Assembly: GCA_052139595.1 (NCBI GenBank)
Contig: JBKQWK010000109.1
Coordinates: forward strand, 1 to 11,863
Direction: 5' to 3'
Length of the DNA stretch: 11,863 bases
Source: JBKQWK01 sp052139595
Lineage (GTDB): Bacteria > Actinomycetota > Thermoleophilia > UBA2241
Of this stretch, positions 7,398 to 11,863 are shown one piece after another. Both the position numbers and the translations under genes were made by a program. How positions within the stretch are numbered: position 1 is the first letter of the stretch; each line of letters opens with the position of its first letter. The notes under the pieces were generated by a model. It made no database searches. It saw nothing but the letters and a program-made list of their open reading frames with translations, and was not told where the DNA came from.

Positions 7398-7760
7398 CTA
7401 GCCGATCCAGGGCCAGAGGGCCCACAAGCCGTAGACGAATGCGCCGATGCCAACCGCCCAGAGAACGGCGTCAAGAGCCCGCCGTGAACCACCACGAGTA
7501 AACCAGTAGTCGACCACAACCATGCGAAACCCATTGAGACCGTGAAAGACAACCGCGGCCAACAGAATGATGTCGTTGACGGACACGGCCCCGTGCGCAA
7601 GGCGTTGGGCAATGTTGCCGTAGCTCAACTGGCCAATGGCCAAGAGATGGGTGAGAACAAGGTGCACGAGAATGGTGACCAGCACGAGCACGGCGGTAAC
7701 CCGCTGGCCCAGCCACGGCCACATGCCGCCGCGCTGCTTGGCAATGAGTTCGCGTTGCAT
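7398..7760 (-). CDS. sdhD: Succinate dehydrogenase membrane anchor subunit SdhD
   Basis: A 120-residue hydrophobic protein with three predicted membrane helices (about 21-42, 62-84 and 94-117), one of the two anchors that bind haem b and quinone in complex II. It has GMWPWLGQR at 12-20, histidines H33 and H38 in helix 1, and HGLNGFR at 73-79 in helix 2. The start is chosen at the ATG at 7760: the sequence TGAGGTG, overlapping the sdhC stop, gives a ribosome-binding site with six-base spacing. An ATG at 7766 directly abuts that site and is less likely. A longer frame to 7802 would overlap sdhC. The layout matches sdhC helix for helix, so the two anchors look like paralogues. The C/D naming is by gene order only. 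Confidence 0.88.
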   Translation of the reverse strand: MQRELIAKQRGGMWPWLGQRVTAVLVLVTILVHLVLTHLLAIGQLSYGNIAQRLAHGAVSVNDIILLAAVVFHGLNGFRMVVVDYWFTRGGSRRALDAVLWAVGIGAFVYGLWALWPWIG

Positions 7761-7770
7761 CGCCATCACC

Positions 7771-8157
7771 TCAGAAGATGTGCGGCGCCGCTTTGACGGC
7801 AAAGACCGTCAGCGTCGCCGCAGCAACAGCCATGCAGGCCCAGAAGATGGCCTTGTGGCGATGGACACCGTACCCCAGATCCATGAGCAGGATGCGAACT
7901 CCGTTGAGTCCATGATAGAGGACAGCCGAGACGAGCATGAAGTCCAAGAAGACGAGGAACGGCGAATCGAACGTCTTGAAAGCGCTGTTGATACCGCTAG
8001 CGCCATAAAGGTGCCCACGCGAAATTACGTAGATATGCACGAACAGGTAGAAAACGAGGATCAGGCCACTGATGCGAAACAGGAGCCAGGCCCACATGCC
8101 GACCCCTTTCCACAGACCGGCGCCCACGTTGGCCGTTTCACGGTCCTGCTGGCTCAA
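7771..8157 (-). CDS. sdhC: Succinate dehydrogenase cytochrome b membrane subunit SdhC
   Basis: First gene of sdhCDAB. The 128-residue protein has three predicted membrane helices (about 25-45, 66-90 and 103-123). GMWAWLLFRISG at 20-31 contains the Arg/Ser pair often found near the quinone site; H41 in helix 1 and H82 in HGLNGVR (82-88) in helix 2 are candidate haem-b ligands. I start at a TTG codon at 8157, because a very strong Shine-Dalgarno sequence (GGGGAGG, 8169-8163) lies five bases upstream and the length then fits the family. An ATG at 8232 would add 25 residues and translate through a strong hairpin. The stop TGA (7773-7771) overlaps the sdhD ribosome-binding site. The start codon is an inference but well supported. 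Confidence 0.88.
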   Translation of the reverse strand: MSQQDRETANVGAGLWKGVGMWAWLLFRISGLILVFYLFVHIYVISRGHLYGASGINSAFKTFDSPFLVFLDFMLVSAVLYHGLNGVRILLMDLGYGVHRHKAIFWACMAVAAATLTVFAVKAAPHIF

Positions 8158-8162
8158 GGCTG

Positions 8163-8169
8163 CCTCCCC
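8163..8169 (-). promoter_or_regulatory. Strong Shine-Dalgarno sequence of sdhC
   Basis: GGGGAGG inside a purine run (AAGGGGGGAGG) five bases before the TTG at 8157. It decides the sdhC start in favour of TTG over the upstream ATG at 8232, and it should make the first gene of the operon efficiently translated despite the non-ATG codon. Confidence 0.75.
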
Positions 8170-8188
8170 CCTTCCTGACGTTACGCAC

Positions 8189-8222
8189 GCAGGCAGCGCG
8201 ACGATGACGTCGGACTGCCTGC
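8189..8222. promoter_or_regulatory. Nested hairpin in the sdhC leader region
   Basis: Two-tier stem: GCAGGCAG (8189-8196) pairs with CTGCCTGC (8215-8222), and inside it CGACG (8199-8203) pairs with CGTCG (8208-8212), separated by one small internal mismatch and closed by a four-base loop. It ends 19 bases before the sdhC Shine-Dalgarno sequence. On the minus strand no U-run follows. Possible roles are a 5' leader stem controlling translation or decay of the sdh message, an operator palindrome, or a terminator of the upstream dehydrogenase gene. The pairing is directly visible; the role is open. Confidence 0.5.
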
Positions 8223-8257
8223 CGGTGGTCAATGGTAAACCGAACTGCGACCATCGC

Positions 8258-8281
8258 GCAACGGACGACTCGGTCCGTTGC
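8258..8281. terminator. Hairpin after the beta-hydroxyacid dehydrogenase gene
   Basis: GCAACGGAC (8258-8266) pairs perfectly with GTCCGTTGC (8273-8281) around a six-base loop, starting 20 bases past the TAA of the dehydrogenase gene in the direction of transcription. There is no U-run after it, only a mixed T-containing stretch. It probably helps separate the fae/dehydrogenase unit from the sdh operon. I found no convincing sdh promoter in the remaining gap: a TTGACC (8232-8227) lacks a good -10 at the right distance. Confidence 0.4.
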
Positions 8282-8301
8282 CAGACAACCGGGCGGCGGC
8301 G

Positions 8302-9207
8302 TTAGGACTCTTTGGCCAACCTCAGTTTCGTCCTGGCAATTTCTTCGTAGAGGCGCACGGGACTCATCTCGCCAGCCTCGTCACCAAACGTGGCGCGCGC
8401 TCGGCGAAAGATCTGCTCGACAACGGCGCTCACCTCGGCCGGAACACCAACCGAACGAGCCAGATCGACGGCCAGACCGAGATCCTTGCAGGCCAGGGCG
8501 AGGGCGAATCCCTGCTCATAATCGCCTTCCTGCAGCAGCGGCAGCAGATCGCGATCGAGCAGCACGCTGTTGGCCGGGCTGGCGATGAGCGCCCGATGCA
8601 GCACCGCCAAGTCGACGTCAGCAGCCACGCCAATGGTCAGCACCTCGGCAATGGCGACCAGCGAGTTGAACCACAACAAGTTGAGCATCAGCTTAACCGC
8701 GTAGCCGGCACCGTTGCTACCGACGTGGATGATGCGCTGCGGATCGCCCATGATCTCAAGGAGCGGACGAACCTGCTCGAGATCGGCGGCAGCACCGCCG
8801 ACGAAAATCTCAAGGGTGCCGGCGGCGGCACCCTTGGACATTCCGCTGACCGGCGCATCAAGCACACGAAGACGACACTCGGCGCCGTGAGCGCGCACTC
8901 GCTCTGCCACGGCCGGCACCGACGTCGACATGTCGACCCAGAGTGCGTCGGGTGGCAACGCCGCCAAGGCGGCACCCGTACCGAGCATCACATCGTCGAT
9001 GATGGCTGGCGTCGGCAAACTGGTGATGAGCACATCGGCGGTGGCGGCGGCTAAGGCAGCCGAGGCAGCCCAGCGGGCGCCGGCGGCGAGCGCCGGCGCC
9101 GCCTTTGCCTGATCGACATCGTAAACCGTAAGGTCTAGATCGGCCTCAGCCAGTCGACGACTCATATGCCCGCCCATGTTGCCCAGACCGATGAAAGAGA
9201 CGCGCAC
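8302..9207 (-). CDS. NAD(P)-dependent beta-hydroxyacid dehydrogenase (3-hydroxyisobutyrate dehydrogenase family)
   Basis: A 301-residue member of the family that includes 3-hydroxyisobutyrate dehydrogenase, tartronate-semialdehyde reductase and small-aldehyde reductases. The N-terminal Rossmann domain shows FIGLGNMGGHM at 5-15; the acidic D30 at the end of the second strand favours NAD over NADP, which is an inference. The substrate-binding block LDAPVSGMSKGAAAGTLE lies at 116-133, and the catalytic lysine is K172 in GAGYAVKLMLNLLW. The Asn is displaced by one compared with the common KxxNN form, as in some subgroups. The start is GTG at 9207, ten bases after the Fae-like gene, with only a weak AGAG upstream; co-transcription with it is likely. 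The pairing might mean an aldehyde or hydroxyacid substrate related to one-carbon metabolism, but the true substrate is not determinable here. Confidence 0.88.
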   Translation of the reverse strand: MRVSFIGLGNMGGHMSRRLAEADLDLTVYDVDQAKAAPALAAGARWAASAALAAATADVLITSLPTPAIIDDVMLGTGAALAALPPDALWVDMSTSVPAVAERVRAHGAECRLRVLDAPVSGMSKGAAAGTLEIFVGGAAADLEQVRPLLEIMGDPQRIIHVGSNGAGYAVKLMLNLLWFNSLVAIAEVLTIGVAADVDLAVLHRALIASPANSVLLDRDLLPLLQEGDYEQGFALALACKDLGLAVDLARSVGVPAEVSAVVEQIFRRARATFGDEAGEMSPVRLYEEIARTKLRLAKES

Positions 9208-9217
9208 GTCACACGCT

Positions 9218-9748
9218 CTATTTCACGCGGAAGAAGGGGTTGCGCGGGTCAGCGCGGGCCGCAAGCACCTCGTCAACGGCCGGCAAGCCGGCGGCGGAGT
9301 TACGTAGCGCGGTGAGAGTGGCCTCGCGGTTGTTGGCAAATACCGCCTCCTCGTCGCTCGCCGCGGGATTAACCCACACGGCGGCGATGAGCAGCAGATC
9401 ATCGGCCTCGTGTCGCTCTATAACGCCAGCGGCGACAGCAGCGGCGACGCCGGCGGCGACGCCGGCCTGTGCCGCGCCCCAGGTGAGCTGGCCATGACGC
9501 CCTGGTTCAATCGCCGCCTTATTGACGAACAGCGTCAGCGGCTTGACCGCCAAACCGGGCTGCAGCACGGCCATGAACGGCACGTGCCCCTGGCTCGGCG
9601 TCGCCAGCGCCGTTGCCCAGGCAATGCCCACCGGCCCGTCCTTGGCACCAAGCACGATATTGATGTGGGCCGCGTCAACACCCTCTCCGATAAAGCTCTC
9701 GCCAATGCGCACAGCGCCGGCGTCGGCTGCCTTGACTCTGTCAATCAC
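9218..9748 (-). CDS. Formaldehyde-activating enzyme (Fae) family protein
   Basis: Classic Fae joins formaldehyde to tetrahydromethanopterin in the cytoplasm of methylotrophs. This 176-residue protein covers the whole family: RIGESFIGEG at 14-23, AHINIVLG at 27-34 with the conserved H28 proposed as the catalytic acid, KPLTLFVNKA in the middle, GAAQAGVAAGV, then EADDLLLIAAVWVNP and a C-terminal NPFF. It departs from Methylobacterium Fae at places I remember as conserved: AHIN for AHID, and AQAG for AQHG. Its central helix is an Ala/Val/Gly low-complexity run. It may therefore be a divergent Fae paralogue with another pterin or aldehyde role. No other H4MPT-pathway gene is in the window. The start is GTG at 9748 with GAGGTG five bases upstream. 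The dehydrogenase gene follows after ten bases. Confidence 0.85.
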   Translation of the reverse strand: MIDRVKAADAGAVRIGESFIGEGVDAAHINIVLGAKDGPVGIAWATALATPSQGHVPFMAVLQPGLAVKPLTLFVNKAAIEPGRHGQLTWGAAQAGVAAGVAAAVAAGVIERHEADDLLLIAAVWVNPAASDEEAVFANNREATLTALRNSAAGLPAVDEVLAARADPRNPFFRVK

Positions 9749-9753
9749 AGTTT

Positions 9754-9759
9754 CACCTC
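9754..9759 (-). promoter_or_regulatory. Shine-Dalgarno sequence of the Fae-like gene
   Basis: GAGGTG five bases before the GTG at 9748 fixes that start. It overlaps the TGA of the candidate small ORF upstream (9760-9758), an arrangement that would couple translation of the two. Confidence 0.65.
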
Positions 9760-9889
9760 ACTCCGCTCTCGCCAGCACGGTCTGACGACGTGGCCGCCGC
9801 TTACCGCCGACGCAGCGCGTCTCAGCGCAGTACACCTTCGTCACGGCCGAGCCCGTTGTGGCTGCCGCCTCGGCAAACCTTGTCGCCAT
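9758..9889 (-). CDS. Candidate small ORF (43 aa) between lon and the Fae-like gene
   Basis: An ATG at 9889, three bases past the lon stop, opens a 43-codon frame that ends at a TGA whose bases form part of the Fae-like gene's ribosome-binding site. It fills almost all of the 144-base gap. Third codon positions are G or C in 32 of 42 sense codons after the start, in keeping with coding sequence in this genome. The predicted peptide starts MATRFAEAAATTGS, then has VYCAETRC, a Cys-x4-Cys pair, followed by a basic KRRPRRQ stretch. Two cysteines alone do not make a zinc site. The start has no good Shine-Dalgarno sequence, though re-initiation after lon is possible. I do not recognise the family; it may be a chance frame. 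Confidence 0.35.
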   Translation of the reverse strand: MATRFAEAAATTGSAVTKVYCAETRCVGGKRRPRRQTVLARAE

Positions 9890-9892
9890 TTC

Positions 9893-11863
9893 TCAGCGTT
9901 TCTTGGCCGCCGGTTTGCGCGTCCGTGGGGCAGGGCGCCGGCGCGGCTTGCGCTCGCCGGCGTTGGGATCAGGTGCCTCCGGCTTAGCGGCCGTGCGACC
10001 CCGGTGCACGGCCGGCGCGGCAGCGGCGGGCACCGGCTGGCCGCCGTTAATGTGCAGTCCCATCGCCGCCTCCCACACCTGCTCAACGCGATCGACGGGA
10101 ATGAAGGTCATCGTTTTGCGCAGGGCCTCGGGAACATCTTCGAGGTCGACCTCGTTGCGACTCGGCAGGATGACTGTGTTGATGCCGGCGCGCTGCGCCG
10201 CCAGCGTCTTCTCCTTAAGACCGCCGATGGGCAGCACCTGGCCGGTCAAGGTGACTTCACCGGTCATCGCCACTTCGGAGTTGATCGGTGTGCCGGTGAC
10301 CAGCGAACAAATCGCCGTCGCCATGGTCACGCCGGCCGACGGGCCATCCTTAGGGATGGCCCCAGCAGGCACGTGAATGTGAATGTCGTGCTTCTGGAAG
10401 TAGTCATCGGCAACGCCGAGCTGAGCCGAGTGGGCGCGCACATAACTCATTGCTGCCTGCGCCGACTCCTTCATCACGTCGCCGAGCTGTCCGGTCACCG
10501 TGAGGTGGCCCGTGCCGGGCATGGTGGTCGCTTCAATGAAGAGGATGTCGCCACCAACCGGCGTCCAGGCCAGACCGGTGGCCACGCCAGCGTCGCTGGT
10601 GCGCCGCTTGACCTCGCTGTAGACACGCGGTCGGCCGAGCAGTTCATGCACCTTGTCGATGGTCACGGTGAAGGTACCTTCGCCCTTTTCGGCGACCACC
10701 CGCGCCAGCTTGCGGCAGACGCTGCCGACCTCGCGTTCGAGATTGCGCACACCGGCCTCACGCGTGTAGCTGCCGATGATATCGCGCAGCGCATCGTCTT
10801 CGAAGGTCACCTGCTCGACGGTGAGCCCATTGGCCTCAATCTGCTTGGGCACCAGATAGTTCTGGGCAATGTGCAGCTTCTCTTCGATCGTGTAGCCGGC
10901 GAGGTTGATGATCTCCATGCGGTCACGCAACGGCGGTGGAATCGGCTCCAGTTGGTTAGCGGTGGTGATGAACATGACCCTGGAGAGATCGAAGGGCAGA
11001 TCCAGGTAGTGATCGCGAAAGGTGAAGTTCTGCTCCGGGTCAAGCACCTCGAGCAAGGCGCTCGAAGGATCGCCACGCCAGTCGGCGCCGGTCTTGTCGA
11101 TCTCGTCGATCATGAACAGCGGGTTGTTGGTGCCAGCGTCACGCACGGCGCGGATGATGATGCCCGGCAGCGCGCCGACGTAGGTACGTCGATGCCCGCG
11201 AATCTCAGCCTCGTCGCGCACGCCGCCGACACTGATACGCTCGAACTTGCGTCCCATGGCGGCGGCAATCGAACGGCCGAGGCTGGTCTTACCGACGCCG
11301 GGAGGGCCGACGAAGCAGAGGATCGGCCCGTGCAGGTCACTCTTCAGCTTGCGCACCGAGAGATACTCGAGAATGCGGTCTTTGACCTTCTCGAGATCGT
11401 AGTGATCGTGGTCGAGAACCTCACGCGCATGCACAATGTCGAGGTTGTCGTCGCTGGAAACGTTCCACGGCAGCGTGATGATCCAGTCGAGGTAGGTTTT
11501 GATGACCTGGTATTCGGCACTCTGCGGAGAGAGGTTGCTGAGCCGGTCAAGTTCGCGCCGGGCCGCTTTGTCGACCTCCTCCGGCAACTTGAGTTCGTCG
11601 ATCTTGGTGCGCAGCTCGTTGGCCTCGGCCTGTTGCTCGTCGTTTTCGCCCAGCTCGGCCTGTATGGCCTTCATCTGCTGGCGCAAAAAGTATTCGCGCT
11701 GCGTCTTGTCGATCTCGCTGCGCGCGTCGTTCTGAATCTTGCTGCCCAGCTCGAGCACCTCGAGTTCGCCGGTGAGAATACCGATGAGCTTGTGCAGGCG
11801 GGCGCCAACATCCGATTGCCCAGATGCTGAAAGAAGTCGCTTCCAAGACCTCCGATGTCGCAG
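9893..11863 (-). CDS. lon: ATP-dependent protease LonA (5' end outside the window)
   Basis: Cytoplasmic AAA+ serine protease that unfolds and degrades damaged and regulatory proteins. The frame stays open to the right edge, so the N-terminal substrate-binding domain is mostly missing. By alignment to E. coli Lon (whose catalytic Ser is 679) about 170 codons lie outside. Numbering from the GTG codon at 11758 as 1: the coiled-coil linker is about 5-75 (KTQREYFLRQQMKAIQAELG), Walker A GPPGVGKT 151-158, Walker B FMIDEID 215-221, sensor-1 N268, arginine finger region 278-280, sensor-2 R338, and the protease domain with the catalytic dyad S474 (KDGPSAGV) and K517 (GGLKEKTLAA). The C-terminus has an unusual extension of about 50 residues, rich in Ala, Pro, Arg and Lys. 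Codons between 11860 and about 11815 match the family poorly. The stop is TGA at 9895-9893. Confidence 0.96.
   Translation of the reverse strand: MRHRRSWKRLLSASGQSDVGARLHKLIGILTGELEVLELGSKIQNDARSEIDKTQREYFLRQQMKAIQAELGENDEQQAEANELRTKIDELKLPEEVDKAARRELDRLSNLSPQSAEYQVIKTYLDWIITLPWNVSSDDNLDIVHAREVLDHDHYDLEKVKDRILEYLSVRKLKSDLHGPILCFVGPPGVGKTSLGRSIAAAMGRKFERISVGGVRDEAEIRGHRRTYVGALPGIIIRAVRDAGTNNPLFMIDEIDKTGADWRGDPSSALLEVLDPEQNFTFRDHYLDLPFDLSRVMFITTANQLEPIPPPLRDRMEIINLAGYTIEEKLHIAQNYLVPKQIEANGLTVEQVTFEDDALRDIIGSYTREAGVRNLEREVGSVCRKLARVVAEKGEGTFTVTIDKVHELLGRPRVYSEVKRRTSDAGVATGLAWTPVGGDILFIEATTMPGTGHLTVTGQLGDVMKESAQAAMSYVRAHSAQLGVADDYFQKHDIHIHVPAGAIPKDGPSAGVTMATAICSLVTGTPINSEVAMTGEVTLTGQVLPIGGLKEKTLAAQRAGINTVILPSRNEVDLEDVPEALRKTMTFIPVDRVEQVWEAAMGLHINGGQPVPAAAAPAVHRGRTAAKPEAPDPNAGERKPRRRPAPRTRKPAAKKR

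Noticed and set aside
8158..8232. A 25-residue N-terminal extension of SdhC from the ATG at 8232
   Set aside because: It would be translated through a strong hairpin and has no ribosome-binding site, whereas the TTG at 8157 has a very strong one and gives the expected length.
9425..9475. Tandem GGCGACGCC-type repeats
   Set aside because: They lie inside the Fae-like coding sequence and simply encode an Ala/Val/Gly-rich helix; not a repeat element.
9410..11830. An 806-codon open frame on the plus strand opposite lon and the Fae-like gene
   Set aside because: Both minus-strand genes are strongly supported by catalytic motifs; the antisense frame shows no recognisable domain and is what GC-rich codon bias commonly produces.

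Overview
This is an 11.9 kb stretch of a GC-rich bacterial chromosome. It is densely packed with housekeeping and metabolic genes, and I see no tRNA, rRNA, insertion sequence, phage gene or CRISPR array. The organism has a haem-b succinate dehydrogenase with both anchor subunits encoded, the regulator NrdR, a bacterial LonA protease and a Fae-family protein. My impression is an aerobic or facultative heterotroph of the Chloroflexota type, or of another GC-rich lineage that carries Fae homologues. This rests on the general look of the NrdR, Lon and SDH proteins, not on a search, so the phylum call is weak.

Layout from left to right. nrdR (6-449) is on the minus strand and diverges across about 280 bases from a plus-strand pair: a dolichol-phosphate-mannose-synthase-like glycosyltransferase (728-1459) and a DUF1786-family ASKHA-fold protein (1515-2657). 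Everything from 2671 to the right edge is on the minus strand. Read in the direction of transcription, from right to left, it runs: lon (enters from beyond the window, ends 9893), a candidate 43-codon small ORF (9889-9758), a Fae-like protein (9748-9218), a beta-hydroxyacid dehydrogenase (9207-8302), a 144-base gap with two hairpins, sdhC-sdhD-sdhA-sdhB (8157-4966), a macrodomain protein (4886-4341) and a CPA1 sodium/proton antiporter (4275-2671). The antiporter converges on the DUF1786 gene with 13 bases between stop codons.

Functional grouping. The sdhCDAB block is a textbook operon: stop codons overlap ribosome-binding sites, and sdhA/sdhB share one base (TGATG). It encodes complex II, linking succinate oxidation to the quinone pool. 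The two anchor subunits have matching histidine frameworks, suggesting a two-haem complex. The macrodomain gene follows 79 bases later and has its own perfect TATAAT, so it and the antiporter may form a separate or partly separate unit. The Fae-like protein and the dehydrogenase are 10 bases apart and probably co-transcribed, but the Fae-like protein differs from well-known Fae at several conserved positions and may not be a true formaldehyde-activating enzyme.

Most interesting for a second look: the Fae-like/dehydrogenase pair with the small ORF ahead of it, the nested hairpin in front of sdhC, the 19-bp-spaced promoter with an internal palindrome that seems to give the glycosyltransferase a leaderless message, and the strongly basic tail on Lon. 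I did not find convincing evidence of a wholly new system; the region mostly looks like ordinary chromosome with a few uncharacterised families.
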